Source: Rhizobium sophorae
GTDB taxonomy: Bacteria; Pseudomonadota; Alphaproteobacteria; Rhizobiales; Rhizobiaceae
Assembly: GCF_013087515.1 (NCBI RefSeq)
Contig: NZ_JABFCN010000023.1
Coordinates: forward strand, 248,001 to 312,000
Length of the DNA: 64,000 bases
Direction: 5' to 3'
Shown here: positions 8,976 through 17,568 of the stretch, piece after piece
How positions within the stretch are numbered: the stretch's first letter is position 1
Layout of the letters: every line of letters begins with the position of its first letter
Made by a program: the position numbers and the translations under genes
The notes under the pieces: model-generated
Seen by the model: only the letters and a program-made list of their open reading frames with translations
Database searches by the model: none
What the model was told of the DNA's origin: nothing

Positions 8976-9880
8976 GTCGGGCTCCGGAGACGGGCGCGCA
9001 GGGAGGCGCCAAATTTGTCGAGAACCGGCATGCCGAACCCGGACAGCCGAATGAAAAGCACCAGCAGGAACACGGCATGGCCGCCGATCAGGAAGCCTTG
9101 CGGATGCAATTGCGCGCCGAGCGATTGGGCAAGGCCGAGAACGATGCCGCCGGCAAGCGTACCCCATAGTGATCCCGCTCCGCCGATGACGGCCGCCTCG
9201 AAGGCGAAGAGCAGCTGCGGACCGCCGGCATAGGGGCTGAAGGTTGCCCGCATCCCGAGAAAGGCACCGGCGATCCCGACCGTGACCATCGTGATCGCAG
9301 TGGCGACGGCGTTGACCCTGCGGGCGTCGATGCCGACCAGCCCTGCCGTATCGGGATCTTCTGCCGTGGCGCGGATGGCGCGGCCAAGGGCAAAGCGGCT
9401 CAGGAAGAACTGCAGCCCGCCGAGAATAAGGACTGCCGTCACCATCATCAGGACGGCAAGCTTGCCGACGAAGATGTGGCCCGGCAGTTGCCAGGATGCA
9501 TAGGACAGGTTGCCGATGAAGGGCGCGAGCGACCTTGTGTCGGCGCCGAACTGCTCGAACAGCAGGTTGTCGATGACGATCGACAGGCCGAAGGTCGTCA
9601 GGATCGGCAGGAGCGTGCCGCCGCGGGCGCTGCGCTCCAGAATGAAGCGCTGCAGCAGCCAGCCGACGGCCGCCATGACCGGCAGCACGATCAGCAGGCC
9701 GTAGAAAGGCGGAATGCCGGCTTTGGCGGCGAGCAGCCACAGCCCGTAGGCGGCTGCGACCGCCAGGCTGCCATGCGCGAGATTGATGATCCGCATGACC
9801 GAGAACATGAAGGACAGGCCGCAGGCGATGACGGCGTAGTAACCGCCGAGCAGGATGCCCTGGAGCAGGGTGTTGATCAC
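8972..9880 (-). CDS. Branched-chain-type ABC transporter permease (LivH-like)
   Basis: A 302-residue membrane protein of the LivH family, starting INTLLQGILLGGYYAVIACG, with the family motif RAIRATAEDPDTAGLVGID near the middle. The start is GTG at 9880, overlapping the LivF-like stop (GTGA). The same frame stays open for another 765 bases upstream, but that part is antisense-style readthrough of livF and is not expected to be translated. It pairs with the LivM-like permease, and the two genes overlap by four bases. Confidence 0.87.
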   Translation of the reverse strand: MINTLLQGILLGGYYAVIACGLSFMFSVMRIINLAHGSLAVAAAYGLWLLAAKAGIPPFYGLLIVLPVMAAVGWLLQRFILERSARGGTLLPILTTFGLSIVIDNLLFEQFGADTRSLAPFIGNLSYASWQLPGHIFVGKLAVLMMVTAVLILGGLQFFLSRFALGRAIRATAEDPDTAGLVGIDARRVNAVATAITMVTVGIAGAFLGMRATFSPYAGGPQLLFAFEAAVIGGAGSLWGTLAGGIVLGLAQSLGAQLHPQGFLIGGHAVFLLVLFIRLSGFGMPVLDKFGASLRARLRSPT

Positions 9881-10605
9881 GATGCGCTCCTTTCGCCGGC
9901 TGCCCGGTGCAATCCGAAATAGGCTTGGGTGACGTGCTCGCGCGTGACGGCCGCCGCCGGCCGGTCGAGGACGATGCGCCCTTCCAGCATGCAGATGACA
10001 CGGCTGGCTACACTCATGGCGCGGGCGAGATCCTGTTCGACGAGCACGATGGTCGTTCCCGAGGTGAGCAGCGCCTGCAGCTGGGCATAGACGCGATCGA
10101 CGACCAGAGGCGAAAGCCCGAGCGAGACCTCGTCCAGAAGAAGAATATCGGGATTGCTCATCAGCGCCCGGCCGATGGCGGTCGCCTGCTGCTCCCCGCC
10201 CGAAAGATGCCCTGTCTTGGCGTGACGGCGGGGTTTCAGGTTCGGAAAGGCGTCGAGGACGCGGTCGATGCTCCACTCGCCCTTGCGTCCGGAGCTCTTT
10301 CCGAGAAGCAGGTTTTCCTCCACCGTCATCTGTGAAAACAGGCGCCGGCCTTCCGGCACCAGGGCGATGCCCTTGGCGATCCGCTTGTGGGACGGAACGG
10401 CGGCCAGATCTTCGTCGTTGAGGAGGACGCGGCCGGAGGATGGCAGATGAGCGCCGGCGATCGATCTGAGCAGCGTCGTCTTGCCCGCGCCATTTGCGCC
10501 GACCAGCGCCAGTACCTCGCCCTTGGCAAGATCGAAACTGACCCCGCGCACCGCCTGGAGCAGGCCGTGGCGGACGTCGAGGTCGCGGATGGAGAGAAGG
10601 CTCAT
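9877..10605 (-). CDS. Branched-chain-type ABC transporter ATPase (LivF-like)
   Basis: A 242-residue ABC ATPase. The Walker A is GANGAGKTTLL, the signature HLSGGEQQATAIGRAL and the Walker B ILLLDEVSLGLSP. The VTQAYFG end is typical of LivF. It provides one of the two nucleotide-binding subunits of the importer. It overlaps the LivG-like gene upstream by four bases and the LivH-like gene downstream by four bases, so the genes are translationally coupled. Confidence 0.9.
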   Translation of the reverse strand: MSLLSIRDLDVRHGLLQAVRGVSFDLAKGEVLALVGANGAGKTTLLRSIAGAHLPSSGRVLLNDEDLAAVPSHKRIAKGIALVPEGRRLFSQMTVEENLLLGKSSGRKGEWSIDRVLDAFPNLKPRRHAKTGHLSGGEQQATAIGRALMSNPDILLLDEVSLGLSPLVVDRVYAQLQALLTSGTTIVLVEQDLARAMSVASRVICMLEGRIVLDRPAAAVTREHVTQAYFGLHRAAGERSAS

Positions 10606-11369
10606 GCGGGTGTCCCTCCGAGATAGGCCTTGACCACCTCCGCATTGCTCATGACCATTTTCGGTTCGCCATCGGCGATGATCCTGCCGGCGTCCATGCA
10701 GATCAGCCGTTCCGCCACCTGCAGCAGGATATGAACGATATGCTCGATCCAGACGATGCCGATGCCGCGGCGGCGCAATTCGAGAATGGTTTCGACGAGC
10801 TCGCTCGCCTCGCCATCGGTCAGGCCGCCGCCGATCTCGTCGAGCAGCAATAGCCTCGGCTGCGTGGCAAGCGCACGGGCAAGCTCCAGCCGCTTGCGGT
10901 CCAGCAGGCCGAGCGTGTCGGCGGGGCGGTTGGCGACTTCAAGTATGCCGCAAAGCGAAAGCGAGTCCACCACGCGCTCATAGGCCTCGTCGCGGCTTGC
11001 GGCATTGCCGTGCGATGCGGCGACGAAAACATTCTCAAAAGTCGTCATGCCGCCGAAGGGCTTGGGAATCTGATGGGTCCGGACGAGGCCGGAGCGGCAG
11101 CGTTCCGCCGCCGTCCGGTTGGTGACGTCGGCGCCATCAAAGGTGATGCTTCCCTCATTCGGCGGGAAAGCGCCGGCGAGCACGCTGAGCAGGGTCGTCT
11201 TGCCGGCGCCGTTCGGCCCGACAATGCCGACCGCCTCGCCATTGCCCATGGAAAAATCCAGATTCTCCAGCACCACCAGCGCGCCGAACCGCTTGTGGAT
11301 TCCCTTGGCCGAGAGAAAGGCTCCCCCCGGCCGTCTTTGCGCTTCCTGTCGCTGCACTTGGTTATCCAT
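10602..11369 (-). CDS. Branched-chain-type ABC transporter ATPase (LivG-like)
   Basis: A 255-residue ABC ATPase. The Walker A is GPNGAGKTTLL and the Walker B LLLLDEIGGGL. The long insert after the Walker A strand (RTHQIPKPFGGMTTFENVFVAA) is the LivG pattern. I use ATG 11369, inside the SBP stop region (8-base overlap), because the protein then begins MDNQVQRQEAQRR and coupling is kept. The signature region reads LLDRKRLELARAL, the usual LivG variant. It is the second ATPase of the aromatic-type importer. Confidence 0.88.
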   Translation of the reverse strand: MDNQVQRQEAQRRPGGAFLSAKGIHKRFGALVVLENLDFSMGNGEAVGIVGPNGAGKTTLLSVLAGAFPPNEGSITFDGADVTNRTAAERCRSGLVRTHQIPKPFGGMTTFENVFVAASHGNAASRDEAYERVVDSLSLCGILEVANRPADTLGLLDRKRLELARALATQPRLLLLDEIGGGLTDGEASELVETILELRRRGIGIVWIEHIVHILLQVAERLICMDAGRIIADGEPKMVMSNAEVVKAYLGGTPA

Positions 11370-12681
11370 TGTAAGCGGTGAGCTTGGCGCCGACCGGGAC
11401 ATTGGGGTCGGTGGCGTTTTCGGTGACGACGTAGTCGAGCGCGAATTTCGAGCCCTCCGGCGCTTTCACCCACTGCGTGCCGATGATCGGCCCGGGAGAG
11501 ACGTTGGCGACGGGGCCGCTGGTGAAGTCGACCTTGCCGGCGATGGTGGTGGTCTTCAGCGTGCTGAGCGCCTTGGCGACGGCCTCCTTGCTCTTGACGT
11601 CGGTGCTGGCCTTCAGCGCATCGAAGCCGGCGTCGAGAAGTGCAAGGCTGGCGCCGAGCTGCTGCGTCCACTGCTTGCTGCTTGCTGTCTCGTAGCCGTC
11701 GGCGAGTTCGGTTCCCGATACGCCTGTCAGCGTCGATTTGTAGGGGAAGGCCTTGTGCCAGTAGGCGGCGCTGCCGATGTTCAGGCCGATGTCGCCAAGC
11801 GCCTCGATGTCGGAGGGAAACAGGCCCGTCTTGGCGATCTGGCAGATCTTGATCTGCTGGGTGAGGCCCTGCTGTGCGGCCTGACGCCAGAAGGCGGCGA
11901 AGTCGGGCGGTATCGGGAACGAATTGAAGATCTCCACGCCTTCCTGTCTGAAGAGAGCGATCTGCGCGGTAAAGTCGGTGGTTCCGGTTTCATAGGCGCC
12001 GGGATCGACGATGGTGAATCCCTCCTTGGCGAGCGCCGGCGCCAGATGGGCGCGGATCGCATTGCCGTCGGCGTCGTTGGGATACATGACGCCGACCTTC
12101 TTGTTGGTCTCGATCAGGTTCCACTGCGAAACATAGGCCTTGTGAAACTCTTCGACGCCGAAGCCGAAATGATAGGTCCATTTGAACGGCGAGGGTGCGC
12201 CCGGCTTGGCGCCGCGGCCGAAATACCAGGCTTCCCAGGGCATGACCGTCGAGAGGCAGGGAATGCCGGCGGCTTCGCAGGCATCGGCCACCGGATTGAT
12301 GGTTTCGGGCGTCGAGACGGCGAGCATCAGGTCGATCGCCTGGTTGTTGATCAGGTCCTTCGCAAGCTGGCCGGCGCGCGAGGGATCGGATTGGGTGTCC
12401 TGGTCGAGAATGTCAACCTTCCAGGTCTTGCCGCCCGCCTGCAGGCCGTTCGCCAGCGCCTTGCGCGCCAGTTCCAGCACATAGCCGTCCGTCTCGCCGA
12501 AGCCGCCGAGAGGGCCGGTGCGCGGGCTGATGAAGCCGACCTTCAGCGTGTCGCTGCTCTGAGCAAAAGCCGTGCGGCCGGAAAGGGCCAGCGCCGCGCC
12601 GCCCGCCACGGTCGATGCGATGAAAGACCGGCGGCTCAGCGATGCCGCGTTGAATTTTCCGCTGCGGAAAGTGCCGTTCAT
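11362..12681 (-). CDS. ABC transporter substrate-binding protein, Tat-exported (type I periplasmic fold)
   Basis: A 439-residue periplasmic binding protein. The N-terminus carries a twin-arginine signal (SRRSFIASTVAGGAALALSG) with a cleavage site near AFA-QS at about residue 40, so it is exported folded. The mature part starts LKVGFISPRTGPLGGFGETD, the Peripla_BP_6 (LivJ-like) pattern. It feeds the LivGFHM-like proteins encoded just downstream. In this catabolic setting a cinnamate, ferulate or related aromatic ligand is plausible; sequence alone does not prove it. An aldehyde dehydrogenase gene lies about 70 bases upstream in the same direction. Confidence 0.87.
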   Translation of the reverse strand: MNGTFRSGKFNAASLSRRSFIASTVAGGAALALSGRTAFAQSSDTLKVGFISPRTGPLGGFGETDGYVLELARKALANGLQAGGKTWKVDILDQDTQSDPSRAGQLAKDLINNQAIDLMLAVSTPETINPVADACEAAGIPCLSTVMPWEAWYFGRGAKPGAPSPFKWTYHFGFGVEEFHKAYVSQWNLIETNKKVGVMYPNDADGNAIRAHLAPALAKEGFTIVDPGAYETGTTDFTAQIALFRQEGVEIFNSFPIPPDFAAFWRQAAQQGLTQQIKICQIAKTGLFPSDIEALGDIGLNIGSAAYWHKAFPYKSTLTGVSGTELADGYETASSKQWTQQLGASLALLDAGFDALKASTDVKSKEAVAKALSTLKTTTIAGKVDFTSGPVANVSPGPIIGTQWVKAPEGSKFALDYVVTENATDPNVPVGAKLTAYNG

Positions 12682-12750
12682 GAATTCATTCCTCCCTCTT
12701 GATGCGGGCCTCCCAGCCCAGTCCCAGTGTTCATATCGGCCGATCTCAAT

Positions 12751-14214
12751 TCAGATCGGGTAGTGCCGTGTCCCCGATGCCATGGTGATCCATCTGAGCT
12801 CGGTGAATTCATCGATCGCCGCCTTGCCGCCGAAGCGGCCGTAGCCGCTTGATTTGACGCCGCCGAAGGGCATTTGCGGCTCGTCGGAAACGGTGGCTTC
12901 GTTGATGTGGCAGATGCCGGATTCAAGCCGCATGGCGACGGCAAGTGCGGCATTGACGTCGGCGCTGAAAACGGCGGCCGACAGCCCGTATTCATTGTCG
13001 TTGGCAACCGTCACGGCCTCGTCGACGCTGCCGACCCGGACGATCGCCGCCACCGGCCCAAAGCTCTCCTCGCGGTAGATGCGCATGGCAGGCGTCACAT
13101 GATCGATGACGGTCGCATCCATCAGCGTGCCGTGGGCCTCGCCGCCGCAGACGAGGACTGCGCCCTTCTGCAGGGCATCATCGACGAGCGACCGGACGCG
13201 GCGGACGGCTTCGGTGTTGATCAGCGTGCCGAGCGGCGTGTTGCCGTCCTTGGGATTGCCGGCGATGAGGGTTGCGGCTTTCGTCCGGAACTTGCCGACG
13301 AAGCCGTCGGCGATCTCGTCCATGAGGATGATCCGCTCGGTCGACATGCAGATCTGGCCCTGGTTCATGAAGGCGCCGAAGGCGGCGGCACGCACGGCTT
13401 CGTCGATATCGGCGTCGGCAAGGACGATGAACGGCGCCTTGCCGCCGAGTTCGAGCAGGCAGCGCTTGAGATGCCTTGCCGCGGATTCGGCAATGATCCT
13501 GCCGACACGGGTGGAGCCGGTGAAGTTGATGCGGCGGACGGCCGGATGGGCGATCAGCGTATCGACGACGGCGGCGGCATCGCTCGGCGCATTGGAAACG
13601 ACATTGACGACGCCGCGCGGAAAGCCGGCGTCACGCAGGACGTCGCCGATCAGGCCATGGGTTTTCGGGCAGAGTTCGGAAGCCTTGAGGACGACGGTGT
13701 TGCCGCAGGCAAGCGGCATGGCGACGGCGCGGGTGCCGAGGATAATAGGTGCATTCCAGGGGGCAATGCCGACGCAGACGCCTGCCGGCTGGCGGACCGC
13801 CATGGCAAGGCTTCCCGGAATGCCTGAAGGAATGAGCTCGCCGGATATTTGCGTGGTCATCGCTGCCGCCTCGCGAAGAATATCCGCGCCGAGCCCGCAA
13901 TTGATCGCCGCCCATTGCGCGGTGGCGCCGGTTTCGCCGGTCATGGCTGCAATAAGTTCGGGTGTGCGCGCTTCCAGGACGTCGGCTGCGGCATTCAGGA
14001 GCCTGCGCCGTTCGCCCGGGCCGGTCTGCGACCAGTCAGGAAAGGCGGCTGCTGCTGCATTGGCTGCCCTTGTCATGTCGGCGACGGATCCTGCCGAGGC
14101 GATCGTTGCGACGTCGCCGGTCAACGGATCGATGCGTTCGAAGGTGGCCCCTTCGGAAGCATCCATCGCCTCGTTGTTGATCATCAGCTTTGCCGAAAAC
14201 ACTGTTCCACCCAT
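12751..14214 (-). CDS. Aldehyde dehydrogenase, vanillin/salicylaldehyde type (paralogue)
   Basis: A 487-residue aldehyde dehydrogenase, clearly a paralogue of the enzyme at the operon's far end. Both share FGAFM.QGQICMSTERII with the catalytic Cys, LLELGGKAP with the Glu, and the C-terminal MPFGGVK.SGYGRFGGKAAI. I choose ATG 14214 because the homology begins a few codons later (MINNEAMDASEG); the longer upstream frame covers promoter DNA. It is the first gene of the importer operon and lies divergent from the AraC regulator, so it may be the regulated entry gene. The expected role is oxidation of an aromatic aldehyde to its acid. Confidence 0.85.
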   Translation of the reverse strand: MGGTVFSAKLMINNEAMDASEGATFERIDPLTGDVATIASAGSVADMTRAANAAAAAFPDWSQTGPGERRRLLNAAADVLEARTPELIAAMTGETGATAQWAAINCGLGADILREAAAMTTQISGELIPSGIPGSLAMAVRQPAGVCVGIAPWNAPIILGTRAVAMPLACGNTVVLKASELCPKTHGLIGDVLRDAGFPRGVVNVVSNAPSDAAAVVDTLIAHPAVRRINFTGSTRVGRIIAESAARHLKRCLLELGGKAPFIVLADADIDEAVRAAAFGAFMNQGQICMSTERIILMDEIADGFVGKFRTKAATLIAGNPKDGNTPLGTLINTEAVRRVRSLVDDALQKGAVLVCGGEAHGTLMDATVIDHVTPAMRIYREESFGPVAAIVRVGSVDEAVTVANDNEYGLSAAVFSADVNAALAVAMRLESGICHINEATVSDEPQMPFGGVKSSGYGRFGGKAAIDEFTELRWITMASGTRHYPI

Positions 14215-14221
14215 TCGTCCC

Positions 14222-14250
14222 GTATTGGCGCCACGTGTTGGCGCCAATAC
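14222..14250. promoter_or_regulatory. Perfect inverted repeat upstream of the ALDH/importer operon
   Basis: Two perfect 11-bp arms (GTATTGGCGCC and its complement) flank a 7-bp spacer, starting 8 bases upstream of the dehydrogenase ATG and lying between that gene and the divergent araC gene. It can be an operator that would block early transcript or translation, or an RNA hairpin over the ribosome site. The ribosome site would be the GGGACGA between the repeat and the ATG. Confidence 0.6.
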
Positions 14251-14461
14251 CGGTTTGTGTTGTTGCCATGGGAGAAAACGAGCGGACGCGGCGCCACGAG
14301 GGCTGCCTGACCGTTCCTGCATCTGTTGAAGAGCCTCCTCCCAAAGGCTGATGGAGAAAAGGTTACGCCGATCTGGCGCGGATGGAATGCGATTTATTGG
14401 GTTATTATTGTAATTATCCGGTGATATCAGCATTGTTTGAGGCGGGAATGGAGGAGAAGCG

Positions 14462-15361
14462 TTGGCTACGGACGGGGGGATTCATCATTATGCCAGGGGC
14501 GAGTGGCACGCTCCGTCGCTGTCGCACCGGCGCATCCGTTTTCAAAAAGGACTCTATGCCGATTTCCACCATTTCCTTCTGCTCGGCGAGGGGAGCGGGG
14601 AGCTTCATTTCGACCATGGCGAAGATCGGCCGCTGCACGGACCGCTGCTTGCCTTCCTGCCGCCGCAGGCGCGGTGCGACCTGTCGATATCAGCCGGAAC
14701 CGCGGCTCATCTGGTCGGCGCTTCGCCGCAGATCATGGTCGATGCGATCGGCGACAAGGTGGAATCCTATTCGCTGCGCATCTTCACCGAGCAGCGCAAG
14801 CTGGTCGAGGCACTGGATCCCTCAGCAGTGGCCGAAATCAGCCCGCTGATCTCCGGCTTCGTGCGGGAACTGGGCGATCCCTCCCGCTCCTCCTGGATGG
14901 TCGCATCCGCCTATATCAGGCTCATCCTGATGGCACTGTGGCGCGGGTCCGATGGCGAGAGAAGCGAGCAACGCGGGCAGGGTGAAGTGGGATCGATCCT
15001 GCAGAGATATCGGCAACTGGTCGAAGCCGGTTTCCGCCAGCACCGGCCGATCAGCGATTATGCCGCAGAATTGGGAGTCACGGCCGACCGTCTGCATTCC
15101 ATCTGCCAAAGGGCGCTCGGCCGCTCGCCGATCCAGCTCCTGCACGAGCGCGTGGTGCAGGAGGCAAAGCTGAGATTGGAACGATCAGCCCGCAATATCC
15201 AGGAAATCTCCGACAGCCTCGGCTTTCGCGATCCGACCTATTTCAGCCACTTCTTCAAGCGCAAGACCGGCCTTTCGCCCGCCGGCTACCGCGAAATCGC
15301 CCGCGCGTCGGCCGGCTCGGAAAACAGCATGCTGTCCTCGGGCTATGCGGATTGGCCTTAG
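14462..15361 (+). CDS. AraC family transcriptional regulator
   Basis: A 299-residue regulator. The N-terminal ~150 residues form a cupin-like sensor region (FHHFLLLGEGSGELHFDHG). The C-terminal ~100 residues are an AraC double helix-turn-helix with the signature ISDSLGFRDPTYFSHFFKRKTGLSPAGYR. The start is probably TTG at 14462, because GGAGGAG lies 7 bases upstream; no in-frame ATG fits. It is divergent from the ALDH/importer operon with an inverted repeat between, so it is the likely activator of that operon with an aromatic effector. Confidence 0.82.
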   Translation: MATDGGIHHYARGEWHAPSLSHRRIRFQKGLYADFHHFLLLGEGSGELHFDHGEDRPLHGPLLAFLPPQARCDLSISAGTAAHLVGASPQIMVDAIGDKVESYSLRIFTEQRKLVEALDPSAVAEISPLISGFVRELGDPSRSSWMVASAYIRLILMALWRGSDGERSEQRGQGEVGSILQRYRQLVEAGFRQHRPISDYAAELGVTADRLHSICQRALGRSPIQLLHERVVQEAKLRLERSARNIQEISDSLGFRDPTYFSHFFKRKTGLSPAGYREIARASAGSENSMLSSGYADWP

Positions 15362-15813
15362 GCTCGGGGCTTATTGGTTAGAGCTGGAATTTGTCGGGCT
15401 TGAATCGCAAATCATGCTGACATGGAATCCCAAGCCGGCGCTGGACTGCAATGCGCCCCCACAAGCAGTCGTTGGCCCGGCGTGAAGGAACGATTTCTAC
15501 TCGGCGTCGTTTGCTGCCTTTTTGGCGCCCTTGGGAGGGATTCTTAAGCTGGCACCGGTAGGCCCGACTGTAACCTCTGGACCCAAGCCCATAACCGCGC
15601 CCAGGGCCGCTAGCGAACTGACCTCAGCATCCTTCTTGTTGTCCGCCTGAAACAGGCCTGCGCATGCTCCCTCGATCCATCGCTCGGGAAGGGCAGCTCT
15701 CCTTCCTTGGTGGTCATTTTGACCTGATGTGGTGGACGGCCTCCGCTCCCGGCATCGCAAGTCTCCGAGCCGAAGCCGCTCAAGTTGGCTTAAAGTCGAA
15801 GAGGATACCAAGC
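15362..15813. other. Intergenic stretch with a coding-like remnant
   Basis: No intact gene is visible. On the minus strand from about 15700 to a TAG at 15499 there is a coding-like tail (RWIEGACAGLFQADNKKD at its start, then GAVMGLGPEVTVGPTGASL further on). Its upstream part continues in a poor frame and has no start. It may be the 3' end of a decayed gene of unknown family. Confidence 0.3.
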
Positions 15814-17220
15814 TCACGACAGCGCAAAAATCCTCACTTCCCGCCCGATGCCCTGAAGCTCCGCCATTCGGGAGGCCGAAGTGATGCCGCTGTCGCGGAG
15901 GATCTCTGAAACCTGGGCATCCCCAACGATCACCTCCGTCGTCATGATCACATTGGGATCGGCAAGGCCCTGGACGCGGGAGGCGATATTGACGGTTTGG
16001 CCGAAATAGTCCTGCCGGTCGTTCAGGTTGACGGCGAGGCATGGCCCCTCATGGATGCCGATCTTCAGGAGAAGATCGTCGCTGCCGTGTTCGGCATTTA
16101 ACCGAAGCATCGCCTCGCGCATCCTGAGTGCCGCCGCCACCGCGCGGTCCGGGCTCGGAAAGGTCGCCATCACGGCATCGCCTATGGTCTTGACGACCGC
16201 TCCGGCCTCTGTGGCGACGATCTCGTGAAGAACCCGGAAATGCGCTCGCACCAGATCGAAAGCGGCAAGATCTCCGACGCGCTCGTAAAGCGCGGTCGAT
16301 CCCCTCAAGTCGGTGAAGAGGAAGGTCAGACTGGTGATCTTTAGGCGCTGGTCGACGTCGAGCGTGTCGGTCCGATAGATGTCCCGAAAACTCTGGTTGG
16401 TCAGCAGACGCTTGGCTGTCAGAAAAGGCCGCCTGCGGCCCAAGAGGTCGTGCAGCTCGTCCCCTGCGATGCAGACATTCGGCACCACCCTGCGATCGGT
16501 GTGGTTCTCGAGGGTGAGCCGTAGTGAGCCCGGACGCAGGGTCAGCGTTTCGTTCAGCGCATGCGTCCGACTGATGATCATCGAGAGGGTTTGACGTTCG
16601 TCTGTGGGCTCGCCCTGCACGTCGATGAACTGCGCCGAGTGTGTAACCGCGTCGAAGATGATCACGAACTGCGCCGGCAGTTGCAGGGAGACAAAGGCCT
16701 TCTCGCCCGGAGCCAACTCGATCATCTCCAGCTGGATGCGCGAAAACCTCGCCTCCAGGTCCTCTGGCAGGTCGACCCCGGAGCTGAAGAAGATCTGGCG
16801 GTAGTACTCGAGCGGCGGCAACCGATCTGGGTCATGGGCGGCAATCCTGCGCACGCGCGGGCTGACCGTGAACGTGACCTCGACCATCTCGTCGAGGGTC
16901 GGCTCGTATCCGGCCGCGCAGAGCGCGCAATGGTACGTCTCGTGGACGACGGTTTTGAGGGTTGCGCCGCTGTCAAGGACGCCGCCGCAGCCTGGGCAAA
17001 GAACATTCCAGGTCATCTCGAATGCGCCTATGCGGGCTGCATGGAGAAACGCGGCGATGGTTTTCTCTTCATCGAGATGGTGCTTATCGGCAAAGGCGAG
17101 CGCATTGATGCGATTGAGCTCGCGGTCCGAGCCATGCATCACGACGTTCTCGATGCACTCAACCGCCTGCGGGTCGGCCGCCTGTCGCAGGGAGGCAAAA
17201 AGGACGTCTACTTCGCTCAT
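15814..17220 (-). CDS. Adenylate/guanylate cyclase (class III) with N-terminal zinc-ribbon-like region
   Basis: A 468-residue protein. The C-terminal ~170 residues are a class III nucleotide cyclase domain: LTFLFTDLRGSTALYERVGD gives the first metal Asp, VVKTIGDAVMATF the second, and DYFGQTVNIASRVQGLA follows. The N-terminal half, probably the DUF5939 type, has paired CxxC motifs (CPGCGG and CALCAAG about 22 residues later) that look zinc binding. It would make cAMP or cGMP in the cytoplasm. Rhizobia carry many such cyclases, each with a different sensor part. No partner gene is evident. Confidence 0.85.
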   Translation of the reverse strand: MSEVDVLFASLRQAADPQAVECIENVVMHGSDRELNRINALAFADKHHLDEEKTIAAFLHAARIGAFEMTWNVLCPGCGGVLDSGATLKTVVHETYHCALCAAGYEPTLDEMVEVTFTVSPRVRRIAAHDPDRLPPLEYYRQIFFSSGVDLPEDLEARFSRIQLEMIELAPGEKAFVSLQLPAQFVIIFDAVTHSAQFIDVQGEPTDERQTLSMIISRTHALNETLTLRPGSLRLTLENHTDRRVVPNVCIAGDELHDLLGRRRPFLTAKRLLTNQSFRDIYRTDTLDVDQRLKITSLTFLFTDLRGSTALYERVGDLAAFDLVRAHFRVLHEIVATEAGAVVKTIGDAVMATFPSPDRAVAAALRMREAMLRLNAEHGSDDLLLKIGIHEGPCLAVNLNDRQDYFGQTVNIASRVQGLADPNVIMTTEVIVGDAQVSEILRDSGITSASRMAELQGIGREVRIFALS

Positions 17221-17568
17221 TAGACAGGTCTCCGTGTGCAGAACCCACGGCGGACGACGCCAGGGCCGCGATCATAACACGGGACCGTCCCAATAGAAAT
17301 CTATAGGCTCGGAGCTGCCTGCTGCCCAAGCGACTTGGACTGTTCATTTGTAGAGCGCCGCAGCCAACGATCCCCGACCGCTTCGTCGCAACATGGTCAA
17401 TGACAAATCCGTGAGTGCTTCGAGCCAATGACGGCATCAGTGCTTCCGGTTTTCGCCAGCATAATGGTCATCGAGCCACCCGTCGCTGTTGCCGCAAAGC
17501 GGACGCGACCCAGTGACAACGCGGGTCGCAGTTGCGCCAAAAGCCGCCATTCCGCCCTATGCGGGTGA
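17221..17568. other. Intergenic stretch, nothing recognised
   Basis: About 350 bases lie between the cyclase start and the molybdoenzyme stop. I see no open frame with a credible start, and no strong hairpin. Confidence 0.45.

Noticed and set aside
9881..10645. N-terminal extension of the LivH-like frame
   Set aside because: It runs inside the livF-like gene in another frame, and the GTGA overlap gives a natural LivH start at 9880.
11119..12702. 527-codon plus-strand frame opposite the importer SBP and LivG genes
   Set aside because: Overlaps two well-supported minus-strand genes; composition is typical of an antisense shadow.
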